A stretch of 64,000 nucleotides of DNA from Oligoflexia bacterium (GTDB lineage Bacteria; Bdellovibrionota; Bdellovibrionia; Bdellovibrionales; Bdellovibrionaceae), in the NCBI GenBank assembly GCA_016861345.1, contig BOLD01000012.1:1-64000 (forward strand). Direction: 5' to 3'. Below the pieces are notes generated by a model. The model ran no database searches. It was not told where the DNA came from and saw only the letters and a list, made by a program, of their open reading frames with translations. The position numbers and the translations under genes are program-made. Positions 44,473 through 53,039 of the stretch are shown here, one piece after another (positions within the stretch are counted from its first letter, which is position 1; the number at the start of each line of letters is the position of its first letter).

Positions 44473-45036
44473 CACTTCTTCTTCGAGTTCACGAAGACTG
44501 CCCTGGTTTTCAATAACAAAATCCGCCCCCTGTATTTTCTTTTCCAAAGGAACTTGAGCTGACAGTCTCTTGAGAGCATCTTCACGACTGAGATGACTTC
44601 TTTGCATCAGCCTTTTCATCTGAGTTTCTTCTGAACAAGTCACAACAACTATCGCATCAAAATCTTTTTCAAGATTTTTTTCAAATAACAATGGAACATC
44701 ATAAAAGGCCACAGTTCGCCCTTGCTTCGTAAATTCATTCTTCAATTGCTCAACTTTCTTGCGAACTGCCGGATGCAAAATACTCTCTAATGTTTGAAGA
44801 TCCTTCGGGTTTGAAAAAACACGCTGTCCCAATTTGAGACGATCTAAACTTCCATCTGGTTTTTGAAATTCAGGACCAAAGGCCATTAATATTTGTCGAT
44901 AGGTTTCAGTTCCCGGAAAATAGAGCTCGTGCACAATCCGATCAGCATCAACGACGGGGTAGTCCAATGATCTCAATATCCTTGAGACTGAACTTTTGCC
45001 CGAAGCTATGCCGCCTGTGAGACCAATCCATTTCAT
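44437..45036 (-). CDS. coaE: Dephospho-CoA kinase
   Basis: This 199-residue enzyme catalyses the final step of coenzyme A synthesis. Walker A is GLTGGIASGKSSVSRIL; the substrate part includes VVDADRIVHELYFPGT, ILHPAVRKKVEQL and FYDVPLLFEKNLEKDFD. It is the only gene of its unit here, divergent from the kinase gene. Confidence 0.94.
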   Translation of the reverse strand: MKWIGLTGGIASGKSSVSRILRSLDYPVVDADRIVHELYFPGTETYRQILMAFGPEFQKPDGSLDRLKLGQRVFSNPKDLQTLESILHPAVRKKVEQLKNEFTKQGRTVAFYDVPLLFEKNLEKDFDAIVVVTCSEETQMKRLMQRSHLSREDALKRLSAQVPLEKKIQGADFVIENQGSLRELEEEVLKCVSQINKIS

Positions 45037-45133
45037 ATTGAGATTGTACCTATTTTTCGGACTATGATCTAGCTCAAAAAACTTAAGAATTTCCCAAAGT
45101 ATTCCGAAGGTTATTTTGAAAAGGGAAACATTC

Positions 45134-47098
45134 GTGAGTAGTCAATTAGAGTCCTTTGGAAAATATCTCCTACTGGAAAAGCTTGCCGCTGGCGGGATGG
45201 CCGAGATTTATCTTGCTAAATCCATCGGAGCCGGAGGAATCGGTAAATTCGTTGCCATTAAAAGGATTCTTCCTCAATTCACTGACAACCCTGAATTTGT
45301 TGAGATGTTCAAAGAAGAAGCCAAAGTCGTGATGAATCTCAATCACGGCAATATTGTTTCTATTTATGATTTTGGTATTGAACACAATCAATTCTATCTT
45401 GTGATGGAGTATGTCGAGGGACAAAACCTACGACAAGTTCTCAACCACATGAAAAAAGAGAATAAAGAGTTCTCGACTGATCAGATCATTTACATGGTGA
45501 AAGAGGTCGCCGCCGGTTTGGATCATGCGCATCGATGCCTGGATAGCACCACAGGTCGCCCCTTGAATATCACTCATCGCGATATGAGTCCACAGAACGT
45601 TATGGTGAGCTTTGAGGGCGAAGTGAAAGTTGTGGACTTTGGAATTGCCAAAGCAGAAACCCAACTTGAACAAACTCGTGCTGGCACAATTAAAGGTAAA
45701 TTTGGATACATGAGCCCCGAGCAGGCCGACGGTCACACTGTAGATCTGCGCACAGATATTTTTGCCCTTGGAATTATTCTTTGGGAGTTACTGGCAAAAG
45801 ATCGACTCTTTACAGCTCAGAGCGAAGCCGCAACTTTAAGAAAAATTCGAGATTGCAATATTCCAAGCCTTCGAAAAATTAATCCAGCTGTGCATCCTGA
45901 TCTTGAAAAAATCTGCATGAAGGCTCTGGCAAAAGATCGCACACTTCGCTATCAAACAGCCGCAGCATTTAATAAAGATCTTAATCGGTTCTTAAATACG
46001 CACTATCCTGATTTTTCTCCACACGAGTTCAGTGTCTTTATGAAGTCACTTTACTCGCAGATGTATCTCGACAACAGAAAGAAGCTTTCTGACTATGCTC
46101 GCATTGATGCAACGCCTGGGACAGGGGCCGATTCTGAAAGGACCGCGGTCACCCAAACGGCCACAATGACCTCGACCCAAACCGCATCCAGCACTGGCGC
46201 ACAACATGCTACTCCACCATCTTCTGTGGATGAACAGGAGCACTCAATTGCGGGAGAGGGGTTTGTGGTTGACCCCGCAAAGAGCCAAAAAATCGATCTC
46301 TCCAGCCTGAAGCTAGATGAAAAGCCGATCGTAAAAAAAGTCCCCGCGTCGACTCAAACGGGTATCACTGCAACAAAAAATCGCCCCATGGGGACCCAAA
46401 CTCAGATTCGCGTCCAACAGCAAACACCGCCGCCAGCAAATAACAACTTACTTTATGCCGCAGTCCTTGGACTTCTTGTTGCTGTCGGTGGTTGGTGGTA
46501 CTGGCAAAATCAAAAGAAGGCTCTTCTTCAACATGATCTTGCCGCAAAACCAACACACTCAGTAGAGATGCCCCCGCCCTCACCAGCTCCCGCAGATCCG
46601 ACTAAGCCGCAAGGTCAAATCGATGCCGCCTCAACAGGCCAACTTGTACCTTTTAATATTCAAAGCACCCCATCTGGGGCAACCATCTATGTCGATGATA
46701 AAGCCCTTGGCGTAACACCTTATATCGGATCTATCGAAACCAATCGACTTTTCCGATTAAAACTGCTCCGCGACGGCTATCTCCCCTATGAAATGCCATC
46801 CGTAAAAGCCAACCCAGACGGATATACTTTGAAGGCAACCATGATGCCAGAGCCCCCCTCTGGATATGTAACAATCGAAGTTTTCAATGGCGGCGTTGAT
46901 CCTGTCATTACAGTGAATGGTGTTCGTCTAACTGAAAAACCGCCGATTCAAAATTATAAGGTTCCCGCAGGAGCAAATGTAACAATTAAAGCTGTTAACC
47001 CTTACTCTAATTTACAGGCTCAAGAATCCTTCGTCATTGGTCAGGGTCAACGGAAATTTGTACGGCTTTATTTAGGTCGTACAGCTGGCGGCCAATAG
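45134..47098 (+). CDS. Ser/Thr protein kinase with C-terminal PEGA domain
   Basis: This 654-residue membrane protein kinase has its catalytic domain at about residues 8-285: glycine loop LAAGGMAEIYLAK, VAIKRIL, catalytic ITHRDMSPQNVM, VVDFGIAKAE and GYMSPEQADGH. A Thr/Gln-rich juxtamembrane region and one transmembrane helix (LLYAAVLGLLVAVGGWWYW, near 450) precede an outward PEGA-type domain (VPFNIQSTPSGATIYVDDKA...). The start is GTG at 45134, set by AGGGA 7 nt upstream; the TTG at 45116 is the only other option. Confidence 0.9.
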   Translation: MSSQLESFGKYLLLEKLAAGGMAEIYLAKSIGAGGIGKFVAIKRILPQFTDNPEFVEMFKEEAKVVMNLNHGNIVSIYDFGIEHNQFYLVMEYVEGQNLRQVLNHMKKENKEFSTDQIIYMVKEVAAGLDHAHRCLDSTTGRPLNITHRDMSPQNVMVSFEGEVKVVDFGIAKAETQLEQTRAGTIKGKFGYMSPEQADGHTVDLRTDIFALGIILWELLAKDRLFTAQSEAATLRKIRDCNIPSLRKINPAVHPDLEKICMKALAKDRTLRYQTAAAFNKDLNRFLNTHYPDFSPHEFSVFMKSLYSQMYLDNRKKLSDYARIDATPGTGADSERTAVTQTATMTSTQTASSTGAQHATPPSSVDEQEHSIAGEGFVVDPAKSQKIDLSSLKLDEKPIVKKVPASTQTGITATKNRPMGTQTQIRVQQQTPPPANNNLLYAAVLGLLVAVGGWWYWQNQKKALLQHDLAAKPTHSVEMPPPSPAPADPTKPQGQIDAASTGQLVPFNIQSTPSGATIYVDDKALGVTPYIGSIETNRLFRLKLLRDGYLPYEMPSVKANPDGYTLKATMMPEPPSGYVTIEVFNGGVDPVITVNGVRLTEKPPIQNYKVPAGANVTIKAVNPYSNLQAQESFVIGQGQRKFVRLYLGRTAGGQ

Positions 47099-47119
47099 CA
47101 ATAGAAAACAGAACAACTT

Positions 47120-48892
47120 ATGAAACGAACCATCTGCCACTCTGTTCTTGAAATGCCATCCCGTCCTCAAAATGCCTGTGCCGTTCGCACAAAAATTGAC
47201 GACAATTGGCAATGTTACTCTTGGAAAGAGTATTTTGAAAGAATCGAATTAACAGGCCTTGGACTTCTGGAGCTTGGGATCAAGCAAGGTGAAAATGTTG
47301 TCATCTTCTCTAACACTCGATTTGAATGGTCAGTTCTGGATTATGCCATCATGGGAATTAAGGCTATAACCATTCCGATCTATCAAACGGTTACCCCCGA
47401 AGAACTCGAATACATTCTGAATAACTGTGAAGCCCGCACTCTTATTGTTGAAAATAAAAGCACTTGGAAAACCTGGCAAACAGTCAAAGATCGATGCCCC
47501 CTTATCGAAAACATCATTTCGATCGACCAAATCAACTCGGATTGCCTCCCCCTGAATGAAATCAAAGAAAAAGGTCAAAAAAGAAAATTAAATAACTCTG
47601 ATGAATTTTCTCAACTTCTTTCTTCATGCAAACCGGAAGATGTCGCCACAATTCTTTACACATCAGGAACAACGGGTCTACCAAAAGGAGTTGTTCTGAC
47701 TCATGAACAAATCATGAGTGAAGTCAGCGAAGCCTTTCCCTATGCGGGCGTGAATCCCTCTGATGTGGGATTATCTTTTCTCCCTTACGCCCACATTCTG
47801 GGACGAATCGAGCACTGGGGGCACACTTTTATAGGGTACACTTTGGCTTACGCTGAATCGATTGATAAAATTCGAAATAACCTTGTTGAAATTCAACCGA
47901 CTATTCTTGTGGCCGTTCCCCGTATTTTTGAAAAAATCTACACCGCTCTGTGGACTCAGGTTGAAGCCAACCCCGTCAAGGCAAGAATCTTTAAACAAGC
48001 TCTTCGTATTGCTGAAAAAGTCTCACATCACAGATTAAAACACGAGCCCATTCCACTGACTCTGATGCTCGAATACAAGGCTGCCGAAACTCTTGTTCTG
48101 AATAAAATCAAAGAGGCTTTTGGAGGACGCTTGCGTTTTGCCATCAGTGGCGGCGCCCCGATTGGAAAAGAAATCGCCATGTTTTTTCATTCCTGTGGAA
48201 TTTTAATTCTTGAGGGCTATGGATTAACTGAAACCACCGCTGCGATCTGTGTGAACGTCCCCTTTGACTACAGATTCGGGTCTGTTGGTAAGCCCATCGG
48301 AGATGTTCAGCTCAAAATTGCAGAGGATGGGGAAATCCTGGTGAAAAGTAGAAAAGTCATGCGCGAGTATTACAAAAACCCCCAAGCCACAGAAGATGCC
48401 TTCGTTGATGGATGGTTTAAAACGGGTGACATCGGAGAAATCTTACCCTCTGGAGATCTGAAGATCACAGATCGCAAAAAGGATTTGATTAAAACCTCTG
48501 GTGGTAAATACATCGCCCCCCAAAGACTTGAAAGTCTTCTCAAACTGAACTCTTTTATCTCTCAAGTCCTCATTCATGGTGACCAGAAAAAATACGTGGT
48601 TGCACTGATTACTCTAGATAAAAACTTTTTGATCGAGTACGCGAAACAAAAAGAAATTTCTTATCAGGATATCGCGACCCTTTCTCAACATCCCTCGGTC
48701 TTGGAAATGGTCCGAAAAGGGGTGGCTGAGACAAATTCCCACCTGGCCAGCTTTGAAACAGTCAAGCGGTTTGCTGTACTGCCCACTGACTTTACCGTAG
48801 AGGCTGGGGAGCTGACCCCCTCTCTGAAAGTGAAGCGCAAAGTCCTGGATAAGAAGTACCACAAGCAAATCGAGGCCCTGTACGCCTCTTAA
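47120..48892 (+). CDS. Long-chain acyl-CoA synthetase, FAA1-type
   Basis: This 590-residue AMP-binding enzyme activates long-chain fatty acids. The ATP motif TILYTSGTTGLPKGVVLTHE, the EGYGLTETTA motif, and GWFKTGDIGE with ITDRKKDLIKTSGG are visible. The long form with a Trp-rich N-terminal region (YSWKEYFERI) matches FAA1/FadD15-type proteins. It lies 21 nt after the kinase gene and could be co-transcribed with it. Confidence 0.9.
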   Translation: MKRTICHSVLEMPSRPQNACAVRTKIDDNWQCYSWKEYFERIELTGLGLLELGIKQGENVVIFSNTRFEWSVLDYAIMGIKAITIPIYQTVTPEELEYILNNCEARTLIVENKSTWKTWQTVKDRCPLIENIISIDQINSDCLPLNEIKEKGQKRKLNNSDEFSQLLSSCKPEDVATILYTSGTTGLPKGVVLTHEQIMSEVSEAFPYAGVNPSDVGLSFLPYAHILGRIEHWGHTFIGYTLAYAESIDKIRNNLVEIQPTILVAVPRIFEKIYTALWTQVEANPVKARIFKQALRIAEKVSHHRLKHEPIPLTLMLEYKAAETLVLNKIKEAFGGRLRFAISGGAPIGKEIAMFFHSCGILILEGYGLTETTAAICVNVPFDYRFGSVGKPIGDVQLKIAEDGEILVKSRKVMREYYKNPQATEDAFVDGWFKTGDIGEILPSGDLKITDRKKDLIKTSGGKYIAPQRLESLLKLNSFISQVLIHGDQKKYVVALITLDKNFLIEYAKQKEISYQDIATLSQHPSVLEMVRKGVAETNSHLASFETVKRFAVLPTDFTVEAGELTPSLKVKRKVLDKKYHKQIEALYAS

Positions 48893-49076
48893 ACTGATTT
48901 AGCTCAAGTCCGAGGTGTTGAACTACATGACACTTTAGCTCAAACAGGGGTAAAAATTACCACAATTACCCTCCCTGCCAGTAAATCCCCCTTTTCACTT
49001 TGGATATTCCACATCTTAGCGTAATCTTCATCGAAATTCCTGGTCTCAGGCTATCCGTCTCTATAAGGAGCATTTA
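48893..49076 (+). promoter_or_regulatory. Leader region of the DEAD-box helicase gene
   Basis: This 184-base gap contains two direct copies of tttagctcaa (48898-48907 and 48934-48943). A cluster of competing stems follows: ggtaa (48949-48953) can pair with ttacc at 48957-48961 or at 48966-48970, and caggg with ccctg (48973-48977). AAGGAG lies just before the ATG. DEAD-box cold-shock helicases often have regulated leaders; a switching role here is inference. Confidence 0.4.
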
Positions 49077-50837
49077 ATGCAAGCAGAAGTTACAAATCAG
49101 TTCTCTCAATTTGGGGTCAGCGCCAACCTGTTAAAAGCTCTGGATGCCATCAAGTTCACTGAGCCCACGGAAATTCAAAAGCTCAGTCTGCCAATTCTGA
49201 TGAAAGAAAAGGGCGATTTTATTGCCTTAGCAACAACAGGATCTGGAAAAACCGGGGCCTTTGGAATTCCTTTGATCGAGTCCATCCAAACTGATCTTGC
49301 TGAAACTCAAGGTTTGATCTTGTGCCCCACTCGTGAATTGGCAATTCAAGTCTCGGACCAAATTCAAAAAATCGGTCGTTACAATGGGATCCGAGTGGCC
49401 ACAATCTTCGGCGGAGCCCCTTATTACACCCAAGCCAAATCACTGAAATCAAACCCCCACATCATCGTCGCCACTCCAGGCCGATTGATCGACTTCTTAG
49501 AAAAGGGCGATGCTCAACTGGAAAATGTGAAAGTCATTATCCTTGATGAAGCTGATAAAATGATTTCTATGGGCTTTCAGGAAGAGGTCGAAAGTATTCT
49601 TGCCCAATCTTCGAAAGAAAGTCAGAAGTGGCTCTTCTCGGCAACGATGGACCGCGAAATGCGAAAAATTGCAGACCGCTACCTGGTCAACCCAAGACAG
49701 ATTGCCCACACTCAAGCCAGTGGTCTGTCTGAAACAATTGAGCAGATATACATGACTGTTAAAATCGCCAACAAGATGGAAGCCATCTGCCGTTTCCTTC
49801 AAGTGAGCCCAGAATTTTATGGAATCATTTTCTGCCAAACGAAAAACGAAGTCGCTCAGCTTTCTGACCGTCTGAATGAACATGGCTTCCAAACTGAAGC
49901 CCTTCATGGAGATCGAACTCAAAATGAACGTGAAGTTGTCTTAAGAAAGTTCAGAAACAAACAAGTCAAAATCCTCGTTGCGACAGACGTTGCCGCTCGC
50001 GGACTGGACATTTCTGACCTGACACATGTGATTAATCACTCGCTGCCTTGGGATGTTGAGTCTTACATTCACCGAGTCGGCCGAACAGGTCGTAACGGGC
50101 AAAAAGGAACGGCGATCACATTGGTGAGCCCTGATCAGATTAAGAAGCTCGCTCGTATTCAAAAGGTGACCAAGTCCAAAATTACTCGTGCCCCAATCCC
50201 AACAGCTGAAGACGTGGTGATGACAAAAATCAATCACGTGCTTGAGTCCGCCCTTCAAATCAATGCAGACGATGTGGGCTTACAAAAATCTGAAAAGCTT
50301 GTTCGTGAAATCACGAAAGCTCGTGAAATTCTTTGGGATGCTTATTCGGCAGAAGAGCTTGTTGCCCGTATGATTTCAAAAGAGATCGCCACATGGCTCA
50401 AATCATCAAAACAAGACCTTGATTTCTTACCACCTGATCGAGTTCCAGATGAACTTCAAGACCCATCCGAACGTCGCCGAGATTTCTCTGGCGATCGTCG
50501 TGGGCCAAGAGGCGGATTTGAAGGTCGCCGTGATTTCCGCGGTGGCCGTGGTGAAGGTCGACCAAGTTTTGGTCGTCGTGATGATCGAAGAGATGATCGA
50601 CGTGACGAGAGAAGAGATGACCGACGCGATGATCGTTCAGAAGGTCGTTCCGAACGATCTGAAGGCCGACGCAGTAGCTACCGCGCAGAAGGACGCTCAG
50701 AGCGCCCCGAGAGAAGAGCTGAGGGACGGCCAGAGAGAAGATCCGAAGGTCGACCATCAGCAGATCGCCCGGTCAAGCGTATGGGGGACTATCCTCCCCG
50801 ACCACGCAAAGATAAATACAGCAGCGCTAAAGTGTAA
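49077..50837 (+). CDS. DEAD-box RNA helicase with RD/RE-rich tail
   Basis: This 586-residue helicase of the DeaD/CsdA type unwinds RNA duplexes in ribosome assembly or mRNA turnover. Motifs include Q motif PTEIQKLSLPIL, Walker A ATTGSGKTGAFG, DEAD at about 157-160, SAT, and HRVGRTGRNGQKG. From about residue 462 the tail is almost wholly Arg, Asp, Glu, Gly and Ser (DDRRDDRRDERRDDRRDD, then SEGRSERSEGRR), probably disordered and RNA-binding. The DNA below it is repetitive (gatgatcgaagagatgatcg). An AAGGAG site precedes the ATG. Confidence 0.9.
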   Translation: MQAEVTNQFSQFGVSANLLKALDAIKFTEPTEIQKLSLPILMKEKGDFIALATTGSGKTGAFGIPLIESIQTDLAETQGLILCPTRELAIQVSDQIQKIGRYNGIRVATIFGGAPYYTQAKSLKSNPHIIVATPGRLIDFLEKGDAQLENVKVIILDEADKMISMGFQEEVESILAQSSKESQKWLFSATMDREMRKIADRYLVNPRQIAHTQASGLSETIEQIYMTVKIANKMEAICRFLQVSPEFYGIIFCQTKNEVAQLSDRLNEHGFQTEALHGDRTQNEREVVLRKFRNKQVKILVATDVAARGLDISDLTHVINHSLPWDVESYIHRVGRTGRNGQKGTAITLVSPDQIKKLARIQKVTKSKITRAPIPTAEDVVMTKINHVLESALQINADDVGLQKSEKLVREITKAREILWDAYSAEELVARMISKEIATWLKSSKQDLDFLPPDRVPDELQDPSERRRDFSGDRRGPRGGFEGRRDFRGGRGEGRPSFGRRDDRRDDRRDERRDDRRDDRSEGRSERSEGRRSSYRAEGRSERPERRAEGRPERRSEGRPSADRPVKRMGDYPPRPRKDKYSSAKV

Positions 50838-51605
50838 TTAATTAATCCAGAATCGAAAGTGAATTCCTGCGTAGGGGCCAGAGAGATTCAGCGATCTCGC
50901 CGTGGTCCCATCGTCGTTATAGGCCTTATCGCCTTTGGCGACAGTACCTTGAAAGACGGTGCCGGCCACGTTGTGCTTCATTTCTGCGAATTTCAGAAAT
51001 CGGTATCCGCCCTCAAGACAAATCGTGGTCGTGTCTGACATCAAAGTCTCAAACGCCAGATTCAGTGAATAGGTTGACGTTGTAGCTTTTAGCTCTTCTC
51101 TGAAATCTGTCATTCCGGGATAAGCAGCAGTGCCAGCTGCTGTAAATGCGTAGCTGTTTTGCAAAGTCAGATTTGCTAGGCCATAATCTCCGTAAAAAAA
51201 GACTCGAGATTCTTTCCATGTTTTTAAATTAAACTCGATTCCCATCTTCGGAGTCACAATGGAAAACTCACTTCCGAGGTCATACATTTTCGTTCCAGCA
51301 GCGTTGGTGCCCGTGAGATCTTTTAGTTTCGCAGGTTGAATCAGCTCAAATCCAAATCGCCAAGTGGTGACACCTGTGGCATAAATAAATCCAAATTCAT
51401 ATGACGATAGTGTTTTAAATCCAGAGTTAAAAGTTAAGGGATTAGCCACGGTGCTGGATGAGTTCTCAAACGGAGACTTTGATTGTCCCCAATTTCCGTA
51501 GGTCCCTCTGAGGTAAGAACCAAAGGTTTCTTTACCCATATTAAAGACTCTGGCTTGAGATACAGAAACTGAGAAGAGCAGACCGAGAAATAAGGCTATT
51601 TTCAC
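50838..51605 (-). CDS. Exported outer-membrane beta-barrel-like protein
   Basis: This 255-residue protein has a signal peptide (ALFLGLLFSVSVSQA) and alternating strand segments (YLRGTYGNWGQ, SYEFGFIYATGVTTWRFGF, CLEGGYRFLKFAEM), closing with AGIHFRFWIN. The start is GTG in a GTGA overlap with the upstream AMIN-like gene. It ends adjacent to the stop of the helicase gene. The function is unknown. Confidence 0.72.
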   Translation of the reverse strand: MKIALFLGLLFSVSVSQARVFNMGKETFGSYLRGTYGNWGQSKSPFENSSSTVANPLTFNSGFKTLSSYEFGFIYATGVTTWRFGFELIQPAKLKDLTGTNAAGTKMYDLGSEFSIVTPKMGIEFNLKTWKESRVFFYGDYGLANLTLQNSYAFTAAGTAAYPGMTDFREELKATTSTYSLNLAFETLMSDTTTICLEGGYRFLKFAEMKHNVAGTVFQGTVAKGDKAYNDDGTTARSLNLSGPYAGIHFRFWIN

Positions 51606-52129
51606 TTTTGAACTCGCTTCGGTTTTTGAATTGAGACTAAATCAATCATCAGACGAGCTGCCATTTTCTCACCCGGAATCTCTCGAACCCGAACTTCGAC
51701 CGGAGCCTTTAAATCAAGAGTCAACACCGAGGCCTGCCCCAAGCGATCGAACTCAAACTGCGAGCTTTGTATGAACTGAGCTTTTTTAAGCTTATCCTTC
51801 ACCTCGTAATTTTCAAATTTCCAATGCAAGGCTTGATGGAAAGTGATGATCAGCTGATTTTGGTCTTTTCGATATTCAATGTGATATGAGCCCGGCGCCC
51901 CCGAGAGACCTGAAAACTCTTTATCTCCGAAATCAAAAACAATCCGATCTACTCCTTGTCGAACAGAGGACTGGGCCCGAAGATTGAGCAGGCTTAAGTA
52001 GGCTCTGGAATCCCCCCCGACAATCACTCCATTCCCTGAAAGCTTTTGTAGCTCAAGGCTCTTTTTAGGAATAGCCCCCATGGAAAAAAGGGGTAGGCTA
52101 ACAATAAGTAAGTAAAGGAAATACCTCAT
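51602..52129 (-). CDS. Exported AMIN-like domain protein
   Basis: This 175-residue protein has a signal peptide (FLYLLIVSLPLFSMGA). The mature part resembles the AMIN-like sheet: VRQGVDRIVFDFGDKEFSGL, YHIEYRKDQNQLIITF and VEVRVREIPGEKM are the matching strands. Such domains usually bind peptidoglycan or locate proteins in the envelope. It is followed by a barrel gene with coupled start, hinting at a two-component envelope unit. Confidence 0.72.
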   Translation of the reverse strand: MRYFLYLLIVSLPLFSMGAIPKKSLELQKLSGNGVIVGGDSRAYLSLLNLRAQSSVRQGVDRIVFDFGDKEFSGLSGAPGSYHIEYRKDQNQLIITFHQALHWKFENYEVKDKLKKAQFIQSSQFEFDRLGQASVLTLDLKAPVEVRVREIPGEKMAARLMIDLVSIQKPKRVQK

Positions 52130-52234
52130 ATTCTCATTTCATCCCTGCCCTTTAAAAAAGGCAAGAAATGTCAGTTTTCGCCATCCTTTGACACCGGGTT
52201 TAGCCCCCTTCCCCTGTAAATTCGATCTGGACCC

Positions 52235-52250
52235 TGGCACAGATATTGGA
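52235..52250 (+). promoter_or_regulatory. Weak sigma-54-like promoter candidate
   Basis: The sequence TGGCAC AGATA TTGGA has the GG-N10 spacing of a -24/-12 promoter, but the required downstream GC is GG. It lies about 42 nt before the lipoprotein ATG at 52292. It is listed only because of its position; the mismatch makes it doubtful. Confidence 0.2.
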
Positions 52251-52291
52251 AATAAACTGATTGGATTCATCCGTTTTTTGAGGAGTTAGCT

Positions 52292-52939
52292 ATGAAAAAG
52301 GTTTTATTTCCAAGCATCTTATCTCTGTTGATTGGCCTGGTCGCCTGCCAAAAGAAAGATGATACTAATAATGCCGTTGCCACAGCACAGCCTGCACCTG
52401 TGGCTGTGAATAATCAGACCTACGCAACAACTCCTCAACCCTGTAACGCTGGAAATACTTATCAAACAACTCAAAATGGCCAAGTTTATTACTACAGCTA
52501 CACCAATACAGGCTTAGTTCAGACTCAAAATGGATGTAACAACTATAACAATTGGTACAATAACGGAAACTGGAATCAGCAATATAGCTATGGATCTTGG
52601 TATTGGCCAAATCAATGGCAGCCCCAAACAGGCTACTGCGGATGCCCGCTCGGCTACAACCCCGTATTCAGCCCCACCTATGGCGTCGCTTGTGCGCCCA
52701 TTGCATATTTTAATTCCTATGTTGTTTATTATAATAACAACTGGTTCCAGGGAGCAGCTCAAAACACTCTTCCTTTGAATACTCCCCAAACACAGTATGT
52801 TGGGCCAAGCACAACAAGCTCTTGCTACAACACTGCAGCACAGGGTTGCGATGTTCGATTGAACACCTGCCCAGCTGGAACTGTTTGTCAGCCTACAGGT
52901 GGCGGATCAACAATCGGCCTCTGCGTCAGAGCTCAATAA
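52292..52939 (+). CDS. Asn/Tyr/Gln-rich small lipoprotein
   Basis: This 215-residue lipoprotein has lipobox GLVAC. The middle section (about 55-110) is very rich in Asn, Tyr, Trp and Gln (NNYNNWYNNGNWNQQYSYG), followed by cysteine pairs in YCGCPLGYNPV and a C-terminal segment CDVRLNTCPAGTVCQPTGGG that looks like a small disulfide knot. The family is not recognised. It is preceded by GAGGAG. Confidence 0.78.
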   Translation: MKKVLFPSILSLLIGLVACQKKDDTNNAVATAQPAPVAVNNQTYATTPQPCNAGNTYQTTQNGQVYYYSYTNTGLVQTQNGCNNYNNWYNNGNWNQQYSYGSWYWPNQWQPQTGYCGCPLGYNPVFSPTYGVACAPIAYFNSYVVYYNNNWFQGAAQNTLPLNTPQTQYVGPSTTSSCYNTAAQGCDVRLNTCPAGTVCQPTGGGSTIGLCVRAQ

Positions 52940-53039
52940 TATTTTTAGCCAAACGACAAGCCTTGTCATAGAGGAAGAATCTATATAGACCTTCCTCTTT
53001 ATGGTACCCAAAATTGTAAACATTTTTGGAGTACACAAC

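Noticed and set aside
50419-50841. 140-residue plus-strand frame inside the helicase gene
   Set aside because: It is a shifted frame of the Arg/Asp repeat region with composition dictated by the repeats, and has no ribosome site.
52235-52250. Confident sigma-54 promoter
   Set aside because: The -12 element lacks the GC that such promoters need; kept only as a weak regulatory candidate.
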